From NCBI GenBank assembly GCA_019352035.1, contig JABBNZ010000001.1, forward strand, positions 1-53,710: DNA of 53,710 nt, given 5' to 3'. Each line of letters opens with the position of its first letter. The first letter of the stretch is position 1. Below, piece by piece: positions 9,277 to 17,756 of the stretch. The DNA is from Pseudomonadota bacterium (GTDB lineage Bacteria; Pseudomonadota; Gammaproteobacteria; Steroidobacterales; Steroidobacteraceae). The position numbers and the translations under genes are program-made. The notes beneath the pieces are model-generated. The model was not told where the DNA came from and made no database searches. It saw only the letters and a list, made by a program, of their open reading frames with translations.

Positions 9277-9293
9277 AGAAGGGCTTCAAAGAT

Positions 9294-9734
9294 ATGCGAC
9301 TCAACACACTCAAGCCCGCGCCCGGCGCCAAGCGGCCCCGGCTGCGCGTGGGACGCGGCGCCTCCGCCGGCCAGGGCAAGACCTGCGGCCGCGGCGTCAA
9401 GGGTCAGCGCGCCCGCAAGGGCGGCTACCACAAGGTGGGCTTCGAGGGCGGCCAGATGCCGATTCAGCGGCGGTTGCCGAAGGTGGGCTTCCGCTCCGCC
9501 ATGGCGGCGACTCGCGCTGAGGTACGGCTCGGGGAGCTCGCCCGGGTCGAAGGCGAGACCGTCGACCTCGAGGCCTTGAAGAAGGCTGGTGTCGTGCCGG
9601 CGGAAGCCGAGCGCGCCAAGGTGGTGCTATCGGGGTCGCTGGCCAAGGCCGTGACGCTCAAGGGCATCAAGGTCACCAAGGGTGCGCGGGCGGCGATCGA
9701 AGCCGCCGGTGGCAAGATCATCGACGAGGCCTGA
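9294..9734 (+). CDS. rplO: 50S ribosomal protein L15
   Basis: The 146-residue protein begins [20 protein letters not shown] and contains [16 protein letters not shown] and [17 protein letters not shown], all L15 hallmarks. The ATG at 9294 starts the family N-terminus; upstream in-frame codons belong to the inserted repeat. AGAAGGG (9276-9282) is the likely ribosome binding site. Normally L15 follows L30 closely; here 154 bp intervene. Confidence 0.97.
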   Translation: MRLNTLKPAPGAKRPRLRVGRGASAGQGKTCGRGVKGQRARKGGYHKVGFEGGQMPIQRRLPKVGFRSAMAATRAEVRLGELARVEGETVDLEALKKAGVVPAEAERAKVVLSGSLAKAVTLKGIKVTKGARAAIEAAGGKIIDEA

Positions 9735-9800
9735 CGGACTTCCGGCGGACCGCCGCAGGCCATCGTTTAATCGAGACGGACCGCAAGACAGCTCACAATC

Positions 9801-11150
9801 GTGGCGAAATCGACACTCGGTAATCCAGCCGCCGCTCTCGGCGAAGCTCCCCGCTTCGGGGAGATTCGCGCGCGCGTGCTGTTTCTGATCGGCGCCATGA
9901 TCGTCTACCGCATCGGCACCTTCATCCCGGTGCCCGGCATCAACCCGGCGCAGGTCGCGCGCTTCTTCAGCGAGCAGTCGGGGACGATCTTCGGGATCGC
10001 GAACCTCTTCTCCGGCGGCGCGCTGCAGCGCATGTCGATCTTCGCGATGAACGTGATGCCGTACATCTCGGCCTCGATCATCATCCAGATGATGTCGATG
10101 GTGGTGCCGAGCCTGATGGAGCTGCGCAAGGAGGGGCAGGCGGGCCAGCGCAAGATCACCGAGTACACCCGCTACGGCTCGCTCATCCTCGCCGTCATCC
10201 AGTCGTTCGCCGCCGCCGGCGCCCTGGTCAAGGGCGGCATGACGCTGATGGGCGGCCCGCAGTTCCTGCTGGTCGCCACGATCACCATGACCACCGGCAC
10301 CATGTTTCTCATGTGGCTCGGCGAGCAGATCACCGAGCGCGGCATCGGCAACGGCATCTCCATGATCATTCTGGCCGGCATCGTCGCGCGGCTGCCGTCC
10401 GCGATCGGCGGCATGTTCGCGCAGGTGAGCAGCGGGGAGATGCAGGGGCCGTTTGCGCTGCTCCTCATCATCATCATCGTTGCGGTCACGGCGTTCGTCG
10501 TCTACATGGAGAGCGCGCAGCGGCGCATCACCGTCAATTACGCCAAGCGACAGGTCGGGCGGCGCATGTACGCGGCCCAAAGCAGCCATCTGCCGTTCAA
10601 GATCAACATGTCGGGCGTCATCCCCCCGATCTTCGCCTCGAGCCTGCTGCTCTTCCCGGCGACCGTGGCCAGCTTCGCCGGCACCGGCAAGGGCCAGTTC
10701 GCGGGCTACATGCAGGAGATCGCGGCCGCTCTCGGCTACGGGCAGCCGCTGCAGATGGTGATCTACGGGGTGCTGGTCATCTTCTTCGCCTTCTTCTATA
10801 CGGCGCTGGTGTTCAATTCCCGCGATACCGCGGACAACCTGAAGAAGTCGGGCGCGTTCATCCCGGGCATCCGCCCCGGCCAGCAGACCGCCGATTACAT
10901 CGACAAGGTGCTGACGCGCCTGACGCTCTGGGGCGCGCTCTACGTGGCGGCCGTGTGCATCCTGCCGGAGTTCCTGGTGGCCCAGCAGGGCACGCCGTTC
11001 GCCTTCGGCGGCACTTCGCTCCTGATCGTCGTCGTGGTGGTGATGGACTTCCGGGCGCAGCTCTCGGCGCACCTCATGTCCCACCACTACCCCGGACTCC
11101 TGAAGAAGGCCAATTTGCTCGGGTACGGCCGTACCGGCTCGGGCGGGTGA
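9801..11150 (+). CDS. secY: Protein translocase subunit SecY
   Basis: The 449-residue membrane protein begins with GTG and has about ten hydrophobic segments. It contains the SecY motifs [14 protein letters not shown] (about residues 85-98) and the cytoplasmic loop [20 protein letters not shown]. SecY is the channel of the Sec translocon in the inner membrane. It is the usual last large gene of the spc operon and is followed 6 bp later by rpmJ. Confidence 0.97.
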   Translation: MAKSTLGNPAAALGEAPRFGEIRARVLFLIGAMIVYRIGTFIPVPGINPAQVARFFSEQSGTIFGIANLFSGGALQRMSIFAMNVMPYISASIIIQMMSMVVPSLMELRKEGQAGQRKITEYTRYGSLILAVIQSFAAAGALVKGGMTLMGGPQFLLVATITMTTGTMFLMWLGEQITERGIGNGISMIILAGIVARLPSAIGGMFAQVSSGEMQGPFALLLIIIIVAVTAFVVYMESAQRRITVNYAKRQVGRRMYAAQSSHLPFKINMSGVIPPIFASSLLLFPATVASFAGTGKGQFAGYMQEIAAALGYGQPLQMVIYGVLVIFFAFFYTALVFNSRDTADNLKKSGAFIPGIRPGQQTADYIDKVLTRLTLWGALYVAAVCILPEFLVAQQGTPFAFGGTSLLIVVVVVMDFRAQLSAHLMSHHYPGLLKKANLLGYGRTGSGG

Positions 11151-11156
11151 ACATCT

Positions 11157-11270
11157 ATGAAAGTCAGACCCTCGGTCAAGAAGATCTGCAAGAACTGCAA
11201 GATCGTGCGCCGCCGGCGCATCGTCTACGTCATTTGCTCCGATCAGCGCCACAAGCAGAGACAGGGGTGA
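11157..11270 (+). CDS. rpmJ: 50S ribosomal protein L36
   Basis: The 37-residue protein reads [20 protein letters not shown] at its start and ends [12 protein letters not shown]. It keeps the zinc-binding set Cys11, Cys14, Cys27 and His32, so it is the zinc-containing form, in contrast to the zinc-free S14 in the same cluster. It is one residue shorter than the common 38-residue form. The gene is too short for ordinary gene calling cut-offs; its place between secY and rpsM is the normal one. Confidence 0.95.
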   Translation: MKVRPSVKKICKNCKIVRRRRIVYVICSDQRHKQRQG

Positions 11271-11476
11271 AGGCGTCCCGACGGCACTCAACGTATCGTC
11301 GAGAGGCCCGAACGCCCGGCCAGGATAGCCTGGCCCCTCCGAGCGCCGCAGGCGCGAGGTCGGAAGGACACCAGGGAACGGCCCCGCCACCCAGGATGGC
11401 CAGTGGCACGGCCTGGAATGTAGTGAATGTTAAGGTTTTCGGTTAAACTACAACGTTTTCCTCTCGGTAAGGCATC
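11271..11476 (+). promoter_or_regulatory. rpmJ-rpsM intergenic region with palindromes and probable alpha-operon promoter
   Basis: The 206 bp gap holds a perfect palindrome at 11318-11335 (GGCCAGG, ATAG, CCTGGCC), a small hairpin GCGCC-GCA-GGCGC at about 11343-11355, and an A/T-richer stretch just before rpsM. There the best promoter is a -10 TAAACT (11444-11449) with a weak -35 TAGTGA (11421-11426), 17 bp apart. It would drive rpsM-rpsK-rpsD-rpoA-rplQ. The promoter call is tentative because the -35 matches only half of the consensus. Confidence 0.45.
11308..11335 (+). repeat. REP-like palindrome, also present inside uvrA
   Basis: The 28 bp here agree at 24 positions with the minus strand of 19925-19952 inside uvrA. 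The shared core is CGAACGCC, then C or T, then GGCCAGGAT. Both copies can form a hairpin around AGGAT. Confidence 0.55.
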
Positions 11477-11857
11477 ATGGCACGCATAGCCGGCATCAAT
11501 ATCCCGATGAACAAGCACGTGTGGGTCGGGCTCACGCATATCTTCGGCGTGGGGCGCGCACGCGCGCAGAGCGTCTGCGAAGGCGCCGGCGTCGACCCGC
11601 ACGCCAAGGTCAAGGACCTTACGGAGAGCGAGGTCAACGCAATCCGCTCGCAAATCGCCAAGTTCGCCGTCGAGGGCGATCTGCGCCGCGAGGTTTCCAT
11701 GAACATCAAGCGGCTGATGGACCTGGGCTGCTATCGCGGCATCCGGCATCGCCGGGGCCTGCCGGTGCGCGGTCAGCGCACCCGCACCAATGCCCGCACG
11801 CGCAAGGGCCCGCGCAAGCAGGCCGTGAAGCTCAACGCGCCGCCGGGCAAAGCTTAA
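11477..11857 (+). CDS. rpsM: 30S ribosomal protein S13
   Basis: The 126-residue protein begins [20 protein letters not shown] and contains [21 protein letters not shown]13 is in the 30S head and touches P-site tRNA and the 50S subunit. TAAGG lies upstream of the ATG. It opens the alpha operon. Confidence 0.97.
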   Translation: MARIAGINIPMNKHVWVGLTHIFGVGRARAQSVCEGAGVDPHAKVKDLTESEVNAIRSQIAKFAVEGDLRREVSMNIKRLMDLGCYRGIRHRRGLPVRGQRTRTNARTRKGPRKQAVKLNAPPGKA

Positions 11858-11875
11858 ACCGAGGATTTTCGATAA

Positions 11876-12298
11876 ATGGCTGATCAGAAGCAGCAGGGCG
11901 GCGCGGCAGGGGCCGGCGCCGGCGCCAAGAAACCGAAGAAGGCGCGCAAGAATGTGCTCGACGCGATCGCGCACGTGCATGCCTCCTTCAACAACACCAT
12001 CATCACGATCACCGACCGCCAGGGCAATACACTGTCCTGGGCGACGGCGGGCGGCTGCGGCTTCCGCGGCTCCCGCAAGAGCACCCCGTTCGCTGCCCAG
12101 GTCGCGGCGGAGAAGGCGGGAGTCGCAGCTCAGGAGCACGGCGTCAAGAACGTCGAAGTGCGCGTCGGTGGCCCGGGTCCGGGCCGCGAGTCCGCAGTAC
12201 GTGCGCTGAACAACTGCGGTCTGAAGATCAGCAGCATTGCGGACGTCACGCCGATTCCCCACAACGGCTGCCGCCCGCCGAAGAAGCGCAGAGTCTGA
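11876..12298 (+). CDS. rpsK: 30S ribosomal protein S11
   Basis: The 140-residue protein contains [20 protein letters not shown] and [18 protein letters not shown], which define S11. S11 forms the 30S platform. An Ala/Gly/Lys-rich N-terminal part of about 20 residues precedes the conserved domain. GAGG lies 14 nt before the ATG. Confidence 0.97.
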   Translation: MADQKQQGGAAGAGAGAKKPKKARKNVLDAIAHVHASFNNTIITITDRQGNTLSWATAGGCGFRGSRKSTPFAAQVAAEKAGVAAQEHGVKNVEVRVGGPGPGRESAVRALNNCGLKISSIADVTPIPHNGCRPPKKRRV

Positions 12299-12307
12299 GG
12301 TCGCAGC

Positions 12308-12931
12308 ATGGCGCGTTATACAGGTCCGAAGTGCAAGCTCTCCCGCCGCGAGGGCACCGATCTCTTCTTGAAAAGCGGCGTCAAGCCCTTAGAAAACAAG
12401 TGCAAGCTCAGCGTGCCGCCCGGCGGCATCAAGGGCGAGCGGCGCCAGCGCCTCTCCGACTACGGCACGCAGCTGCGCGAGAAGCAGAAGCTGCGCCGCA
12501 TGTACGGCGTGCTCGAGCGTCAGTTTGGCAACTACTACGAGGCGGCGGCCCGTCGCAGCGGCTCCACCGGCGAGAACCTGCTGAAGCTCCTCGAGTGCCG
12601 TCTGGACAACGTGGTCTACCGCATGGGCTTCGCCGCGACCCGCGCCGAGGCGCGGCAGCTGGTCAGCCACAAGGCGATCACGGTGAACACTCGGCCGGTG
12701 ACGATAGCTTCCTACCAGGTGAAGGCTGGCGATACCGTGGAAGTGCGGGAGAAGTCGCGCAAGCAGCTCCGCATCCAGAGCGCGCTCGGCATCGCCCAGC
12801 AGGTGGGCCTCCCCGAGTGGGTCGAGGTCAACGACAAGGAATTCCGCGGCGTCTTCAAGTCGGCGCCCAGCCGCGACGATGTCCTGCCGGACATCAACGA
12901 GAACCTGGTCGTGGAGCTGTATTCGAAGTAA
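12308..12931 (+). CDS. rpsD: 30S ribosomal protein S4
   Basis: The 207-residue protein begins [20 protein letters not shown] and has an S4 RNA-binding domain near residues 97-160 ([20 protein letters not shown]). In E. coli S4 nucleates 30S assembly and represses the alpha operon. GAGGT precedes the ATG. A hairpin follows before rpoA. Confidence 0.97.
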   Translation: MARYTGPKCKLSRREGTDLFLKSGVKPLENKCKLSVPPGGIKGERRQRLSDYGTQLREKQKLRRMYGVLERQFGNYYEAAARRSGSTGENLLKLLECRLDNVVYRMGFAATRAEARQLVSHKAITVNTRPVTIASYQVKAGDTVEVREKSRKQLRIQSALGIAQQVGLPEWVEVNDKEFRGVFKSAPSRDDVLPDINENLVVELYSK

Positions 12932-12933
12932 TC

Positions 12934-12957
12934 GGCCCCGGGTCTCCATCCGGGGCC
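12934..12957 (+). other. Hairpin between rpsD and rpoA
   Basis: Arms GGCCCCGG and CCGGGGCC pair perfectly around an 8 nt loop, 3 bp after the rpsD stop. A second GCCGGC/GCCGGC pair lies at 12974-12992. There is no U-tract, so it is not a complete terminator; it could affect the rpsD to rpoA expression ratio by RNA stability or attenuation. Confidence 0.5.
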
Positions 12958-13007
12958 CATCCGTTTTGGTTTGCGCCGGCTGTCGTGGCCGGCAAGGTGA
13001 GACTGCA

Positions 13008-14012
13008 ATGCAGGGATCCGTTTCAGAGTTCTTGAAGCCCCGCGTGGTGAAGGTGCAGCCCGTTGCCCCTCGCCAGGCGCGCGTTACCATCGAGCCATTC
13101 GAGCGCGGCTTCGGCCATACGCTCGGCAACGCGCTGCGCAGGGTGCTGCTCTCGTCCATGCCCGGCAGCGCCATCACCGAGGCGGAGATCGAAGGCGTAC
13201 TGCACGAGTACACCAGCATCGAGGGCGTCCAGGAGGACGTCGTCGACATTCTGTTGAATCTGAAGTTGGTGGCGATCCGCATGCACTCGCGCGACAGCGC
13301 GGAGCTGCGGCTGCAGAAGAAGGGCCCGGGCCCGGTGACGGCGGGCGACATCCAGACCGACCACGACATCGAAGTGGTCAACCCGGACCTCGTCATCGCC
13401 AACCTGACCAAGGCCGGTGAGCTCAGCATGATCCTGCGTGTGGAGCGGGGACGCGGCTACCGTCCCGCCGCCGCGCGTGCGGTGTTCGAAGAGCAGTCGC
13501 GCCCGATCGGCCGCCTGCAGCTCGATGCTTCGTTCTCCCCCGTGCGCCGCGTGACGTACTCCGTCGATGCGGCCCGCGTGGAGCAGCGCACCGACCTCGA
13601 CAAGCTGGTCATCGACATCGAGACCAATGGCACGATCGACGCCGAGGAGGCGATCCGCCGCGCTGGCGCGATTCTGAAGGATCAGCTGTCGGTGTTCGTC
13701 GACCTGCAGGGCGAGGAAGAGGCCACCACCAAGGTCTCGGAGATGCAGTTCGATCCGATCCTGCTGCGTCCCGTGGACGAGCTCGAGCTCACCGTGCGCA
13801 GCGCCAACTGCCTCAAGGCGGAGAACATCCACTACATCGGCGATCTGGTGCAGCGCACGGAGGTGGAGCTGCTGCGCACGCCGAACCTCGGCAAGAAATC
13901 GCTGACGGAGATCAAAGAGGTGCTGCAGAGCCACGGGCTGATGCTTGGCATGCGGCTCGACGGCTGGCCGCCGGCCAGCCTCAAGCACGACGAAGGCCGG
14001 GACGTAATCTAA
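13008..14012 (+). CDS. rpoA: RNA polymerase alpha subunit
   Basis: The 334-residue protein has the N-terminal assembly domain (about residues 1-235, with [20 protein letters not shown]) and the C-terminal domain (about 250-320, [18 protein letters not shown]) that contacts promoter DNA and activators. AAGGTGAG is a strong ribosome binding site for the ATG at 13008. The position between rpsD and rplQ is standard. Confidence 0.98.
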   Translation: MQGSVSEFLKPRVVKVQPVAPRQARVTIEPFERGFGHTLGNALRRVLLSSMPGSAITEAEIEGVLHEYTSIEGVQEDVVDILLNLKLVAIRMHSRDSAELRLQKKGPGPVTAGDIQTDHDIEVVNPDLVIANLTKAGELSMILRVERGRGYRPAAARAVFEEQSRPIGRLQLDASFSPVRRVTYSVDAARVEQRTDLDKLVIDIETNGTIDAEEAIRRAGAILKDQLSVFVDLQGEEEATTKVSEMQFDPILLRPVDELELTVRSANCLKAENIHYIGDLVQRTEVELLRTPNLGKKSLTEIKEVLQSHGLMLGMRLDGWPPASLKHDEGRDVI

Positions 14013-14021
14013 GGTCGATTC

Positions 14022-14492
14022 ATGAGACACCAACTGACGGGCCGGCAGCTCTCGCGCAACAGCTCGCACCGGCAGGCGCTGATGCGAAACATGAGCGTGT
14101 CGCTCCTGCGGCACGAGACGATCCGGACCACACTGCCCAAGGCCAAGGAGCTGCGGCGGGTCGTGGAGCCGCTGATCACCCTGGGTAAGAGCGACAGGGA
14201 CGCCAACCGCCGCCTGGCGTTCGCGCGGCTGCGCGATGCCGAGGTGGTGGAGAAGCTCTTTGTGGAGCTGGGGCCCCGCTTCAAGGCACGTCCGGGCGGC
14301 TATACCCGGATCCTGCGCATGTCGCCCCGCCCCGGAGATTCCGCGACGATGGCCCTCATGCAGCTGGTCGAGGGGCCGGCCGCGGCCCCCGCAGCGGAGG
14401 GGGAGGGCAAGAAGAAGCCCCGCCGGCGCGCCAAGGCGAAGGCCAAGAGCGAGGCGAAGCCGAAGAAAGCCGCCAAGGCCGCCGCCGCCTGA
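14022..14492 (+). CDS. rplQ: 50S ribosomal protein L17
   Basis: The first 115 or so residues are L17 ([34 protein letters not shown]). The last 35 or so form a Lys/Ala/Arg-rich tail, as in some other proteobacterial L17 proteins; it is probably disordered and binds RNA. L17 lies near the tunnel exit. It is the last gene of the alpha operon and is followed by a strong terminator. Confidence 0.96.
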   Translation: MRHQLTGRQLSRNSSHRQALMRNMSVSLLRHETIRTTLPKAKELRRVVEPLITLGKSDRDANRRLAFARLRDAEVVEKLFVELGPRFKARPGGYTRILRMSPRPGDSATMALMQLVEGPAAAPAAEGEGKKKPRRRAKAKAKSEAKPKKAAKAAAA

Positions 14493-14514
14493 GCCCAAAG
14501 CCATCGCCACGACC

Positions 14515-14561
14515 ACGACGGCCGCGCGGGCTCGAACAGCCCGCGCGGCCGTCGTCTTTAC
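14515..14561 (+). terminator. Terminator of the alpha operon
   Basis: A perfect 17 bp stem (14515-14531 with 14539-14555) closes a 7 nt loop TCGAACA and is followed by CTTTAC. The stem is very strong although the T-run is short. It lies 22 bp after rplQ and separates the ribosomal cluster from mscL. Confidence 0.88.
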
Positions 14562-14615
14562 GGCATCCGCGGCGATCCGCTAGGCTCGCGCCACCAACCG
14601 GGGAGGTGTCCTGCC

Positions 14616-15017
14616 ATGAGTCTCATCAGTGAATTCAAAGAATTTGCCGTCAAGGGCAGCGTGATAGACCTGGCCGTGGGCTTCGTCATCGGCGGGGCGT
14701 TCGGCAAGGTGGTCAGTTCTCTGGTGTCGGATCTCATCATGCCGCCGCTGGGCGTCATCATCGGGCGGGTCGACTTCAGCAAGATGGCGCTGCAGATCGG
14801 AACGAACCCCAAGGGCGGCCCGGTCCTGCTGCAGTACGGAATGTTCGTGAATGCGGTGATCGCGTTCCTGATCGTCGCCTTCGCGCTCTTCATGATCATC
14901 AAGGCCGTCAACCGCCTGCGCCGAGCCCCGCAGCCCGCGCCGGCCGTGCCGCCGCCGCCGACCAAGTCCGAGGAGCTGCTCGGAGAGATTCGCGACCTGT
15001 TGGCGAAGCGGGCATAG
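14616..15017 (+). CDS. mscL: Large-conductance mechanosensitive channel MscL
   Basis: The 133-residue protein begins MSLISEFKEFAVKGSVIDLA and has two membrane helices (about residues 15-45 and 73-100) with the gate sequence VGFVIGGAFGKVVSS. It opens under membrane tension to release solutes on hypo-osmotic shock. A Pro-rich linker leads to the C-terminal helix EELLGEIRDLLAKRA. GGGAGGTG is a strong ribosome binding site. It appears to be a single gene. Confidence 0.97.
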   Translation: MSLISEFKEFAVKGSVIDLAVGFVIGGAFGKVVSSLVSDLIMPPLGVIIGRVDFSKMALQIGTNPKGGPVLLQYGMFVNAVIAFLIVAFALFMIIKAVNRLRRAPQPAPAVPPPPTKSEELLGEIRDLLAKRA

Positions 15018-15047
15018 CGCGCTTCGCTCCCGGCCGCAGGTGACGTC

Positions 15048-16421
15048 CTAAGCGGCGGCTGATGCGGCCCCGAAGGCGTCGCGAGTCAGGTTCTCGCAGC
15101 CCGTGGCGGTTACCGCAAGATCGTCTTCGACGCGGATGCCGCCGAACTTGCGGAGCGAATCGACGCGGCGCCAATTGATGCGCGCCGAGCGCTCGTCGGC
15201 GCGGGCCGCCTCGAGAAGCTGCGGAATGAAGTAGAGGCCCGGCTCCATCGTGACGACGAAGCCCTCCTGCAGAGTGCGGGTGAGCCGCAGGTAGGGGTGT
15301 CCCTCGGGACGGGGGATCTCGCCGCCGTCAGGAGAGCGCATGAAGCCGCCGGCGTCATGGACCTCCAGGCCCAGGAGATGGCCGATACCGTGGGGGAGGA
15401 ACACGCGGGTCGTGGCCGTGGTCACCGCTTCCTCGGCGCCGCAGGTGATGATGTCGGCTTCGCGCAGAACGCCGGCGAGCAGGCGATGGGCCTGCAGGTG
15501 CACTTCCCGCCAGTCGACGCCGGGTCTCACGCCCGCGCAGAGGGCCTGCTGCATGCGGTCCATGCGGCCGATCAGGGCGGCAAAGTCCGCATCGCGATGC
15601 GAGTAGCTTCGGGTGATATCGCTGGCGTAGCCGGCGAATTCCGCTCCGGCGTCGATCAGGAGGGAGTGGCGCTGCGCTGGGAGGGAAGTCTCCAGCACCT
15701 GGTAGTGCAGAATGGCGGCGCCCTCGTTCAGGGCCACGATGGGGTTGTAGGGCAGATCCTGCTCGCGCTGGCCGCAGGCGCCGACGAAGGCGAGCTCGAT
15801 CTCGAACTCCGAGGCGCCGGCCTCGAAGGCGCGGGCAGCGGCGAGATGGCCGCGTGTGCCCACGCGGCTCGCCTGGCGCAGGCACGCGAGCTCGTAAGGA
15901 GACTTGGTGGCGCGCGGGAAATCGAGGTGCCGGATGAGGCGCGGCGGATTGATGTCGGCCACTGCCCAGGTTGGGAGCTCGGCGAGCGAGTCGCCCAGAA
16001 AGGCGGTGGTCCGCAGGCTGGCAGGCAGGACCCGGCGCGCCGCGTCCAGGTCGCGGCACGGATGAATGTCGAAGTGACGCGTCCAGTAGCCCTGCGGCAG
16101 CGCCGGCGGCTTGTACCAATAATCGTCAGGCTGGTGCAGCGCGAGCAGCGGACGGCGGCCGGGCTCGAAGTAGAGGAAGCTGTCCGGCGCCTCGAGCAGC
16201 GGCGCCCAGACCTTGAAAGGGGCGTGGACCTCGAAGGGGTAGGTCCGGTCGTCCTGAAATACGGGCAGGAGAGAGCCGGAGTGCACGAGGAGGGCGGAGT
16301 AGCCGCAAGCTTCGAGCGCCCGGGCCGTACGCAGGCAGACTCCCTCTAGGTGCGCGGCAAACAAGTCCTCGAGCGAGTTCGGCCCGGCCAAGGGTCGTGC
16401 AGGGGCGCCAACGTCGGCCAT
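15048..16421 (-). CDS. pepQ: Xaa-Pro dipeptidase (prolidase), M24B family
   Basis: The 457-residue protein has an N-terminal domain and a C-terminal pita-bread metallopeptidase domain. The metal ligands are recognisable: the Asp residues of LLIDAGAE and SDITRSY, His in LPHGIGHLLGLEVHD, Glu in VTMEPGLYFIP and Glu in GGIRVEDDL. Length and the DYWYKPP segment fit bacterial PepQ rather than aminopeptidase P. It cleaves dipeptides ending in proline in the cytoplasm. It is transcribed against mscL, and the two end 30 bp apart. Confidence 0.9.
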   Translation of the reverse strand: MADVGAPARPLAGPNSLEDLFAAHLEGVCLRTARALEACGYSALLVHSGSLLPVFQDDRTYPFEVHAPFKVWAPLLEAPDSFLYFEPGRRPLLALHQPDDYWYKPPALPQGYWTRHFDIHPCRDLDAARRVLPASLRTTAFLGDSLAELPTWAVADINPPRLIRHLDFPRATKSPYELACLRQASRVGTRGHLAAARAFEAGASEFEIELAFVGACGQREQDLPYNPIVALNEGAAILHYQVLETSLPAQRHSLLIDAGAEFAGYASDITRSYSHRDADFAALIGRMDRMQQALCAGVRPGVDWREVHLQAHRLLAGVLREADIITCGAEEAVTTATTRVFLPHGIGHLLGLEVHDAGGFMRSPDGGEIPRPEGHPYLRLTRTLQEGFVVTMEPGLYFIPQLLEAARADERSARINWRRVDSLRKFGGIRVEDDLAVTATGCENLTRDAFGAASAAA

Positions 16422-16643
16422 CTTCGGGTCTCCGGCGGGGAAAGAGCTCGATTGTAAGCTCCTCGACCGGCCCCGAATTGTCGTTTCAAGACGACAGCAA
16501 GAAGCTCAGACTGTTTCAAATCCCGGACTGACCCGATAAAATTCGGACGCGCGACCCGTGAAGGACTCGCGGAACGATAACAAAAGTCGTTCAGAAGGCT
16601 TTCTCGTAATGGCTCTCTCACCAAAGCATCGGGGTACCGATCG

Positions 16644-16937
16644 ATGAACACAAAAGTTGCTCTTAGCGCGCTTGCTGCAGCACTGTTGCTGACGGCCTGT
16701 GCGAAGAACCCGCCCGCCAGCACCCAGCCGGCCGCCGCTCCGCCGGCTTCGTCCGAGAGCAGCGCTCCGGCCGCTCCGGCCGCGGCCCCGTCGGACAATT
16801 CCGGTGGCTCGATGTCCAACCCGTCGGACAATTCCTCGTCCGGGTCGGGTGACAGCGGCAGCACGCCGCCGGCCAGCACGCCGCCGGCCACGCCTCCCGC
16901 CAGCACACCGCCGGCCAGCGGCGGCGGCAGCAAGTAA
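16644..16937 (+). CDS. Small Ser/Pro/Ala-rich lipoprotein
   Basis: The 97-residue protein begins with a lipoprotein signal, with lipobox LLTAC and predicted lipidated Cys at residue 19. The mature part is low-complexity, built from Pro/Ala/Ser/Gly runs and two copies of a NPSDNSS-like unit, with repeated TPPAS near the end. It has no recognisable domain; it may act as a flexible envelope tether, but no function can be assigned. The gene stands alone, with a weak TAAAAT -10-like box at 16537. Confidence 0.75.
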   Translation: MNTKVALSALAAALLLTACAKNPPASTQPAAAPPASSESSAPAAPAAAPSDNSGGSMSNPSDNSSSGSGDSGSTPPASTPPATPPASTPPASGGGSK

Positions 16938-16952
16938 GCAGCCGCTCCGCCC

Positions 16953-16978
16953 CCGGGAGGCGATCAGTCGCCTCCCGG
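16953..16978 (+). terminator. Hairpin after the lipoprotein gene, possible terminator
   Basis: Arms CCGGGAGGCGA and TCGCCTCCCGG form an 11 bp perfect stem with loop TCAG, 16 bp after the stop codon. No T-run follows, so termination efficiency is uncertain. Confidence 0.5.
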
Positions 16979-17058
16979 CACTGGTTGAGCAGACGGCCCG
17001 GCCGGATCGCGCGAGCGAGCCGCCGGGCCGTTTGTCTTCGGGACTTCGGGAAGCCGAC

Positions 17059-17571
17059 ATGACGGTTAGCGTGCGCGATGCGCGGAACACGGAAGGCGAC
17101 CGCCTCTGGATCCAGAGTGTTTATCGCGATTATCTCGACGATCTCGCGCCGGGCACCGGCACCTTTCCCGCGCTCGGTGAAGTGGGACATCGGGAGCCGG
17201 ATCAGCTGCTGCGCTGGTTCGGCGATCCCAACAGTTTTCCGCTCGTCATCCTGAGATCCTCGCAGCCCGTCGGCTTCGCGCTGGTGGTGCGCGCGGGCGC
17301 CGCCGCCAGCCGTGACCCACGGCCCGCCATCGACTACCGCATGGCGGAATTCTTCATCTCCCGCGCCGTGCGGCGCCTCGGCATCGGTGCCACCGCCGTC
17401 AGGCTCATCTTCAGCCGCTTCGCCGGCCGCTGGGAGATCACGGAGTACCTGCGCAATACCAGCGCCGTGAGCTTCTGGCGCCGCGTCGTCGCGAGCTACA
17501 CGCGCGGCAATTACCTCGAGCGCATCGTCAACGGCGAGGTGCGGCAGACTTTCGTCTCGGGCGCAGGCTAG
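17059..17571 (+). CDS. GNAT-family acetyltransferase
   Basis: The 170-residue protein fits a GNAT fold: AEFFISRAVRRLGIGATAVR (about residues 95-114) resembles the acetyl-CoA binding motif RxxGxG/A, followed by EITEYLRNTSAVSFWRRVV, the usual last strands of predicted acetyltransferases. The substrate is unknown. ATG 17059 is chosen because the conserved part begins right after it; the open frame upstream overlaps the lipoprotein gene. The TAG stop is the first codon of dispersed repeat copy 2. Confidence 0.75.
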   Translation: MTVSVRDARNTEGDRLWIQSVYRDYLDDLAPGTGTFPALGEVGHREPDQLLRWFGDPNSFPLVILRSSQPVGFALVVRAGAAASRDPRPAIDYRMAEFFISRAVRRLGIGATAVRLIFSRFAGRWEITEYLRNTSAVSFWRRVVASYTRGNYLERIVNGEVRQTFVSGAG

Positions 17572-17756
17572 TTGCCCATCGGCTCATGTCGACCCCGAAT
17601 CATGAAGCGGCATGAGCGCGCGCCCCAGGCACAGGGAGGTGCCCCGCCGCCGCGGAGCGAGGCGGTGCTTTGCTCGACCCATCCGGCCCAAACCACGCTC
17701 TTTGCCCAAAGCTGCGCCGGGCCGGGCAGGCGCCCGGATCCAGCGCTTCGGACTAG
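17569..17756 (+). repeat. Dispersed palindromic repeat, copy 2 (between GNAT gene and uvrA)
   Basis: This copy begins TAGTTGCC, continues with ATGTCGACCCCGAATCATGA and a run similar to the other copies, and ends GGACTAG. Stem-loop 2 is at 17714-17746 with one mismatch. Stem-loop 1 is interrupted: outer arms GCTTTG and CAAAGC remain, but about a dozen extra bases lie in the 5' side; the loop CCACGC is kept. Its first TAG is the stop codon of the GNAT gene and its last CTA is, read on the minus strand, the stop codon of uvrA. Confidence 0.8.

Noticed and set aside
9627-11390. A 587-codon minus-strand frame opposite secY and rpmJ
   Set aside because: Antisense to well-supported spc operon genes, His/Asp/Arg-rich composition typical of shadows.
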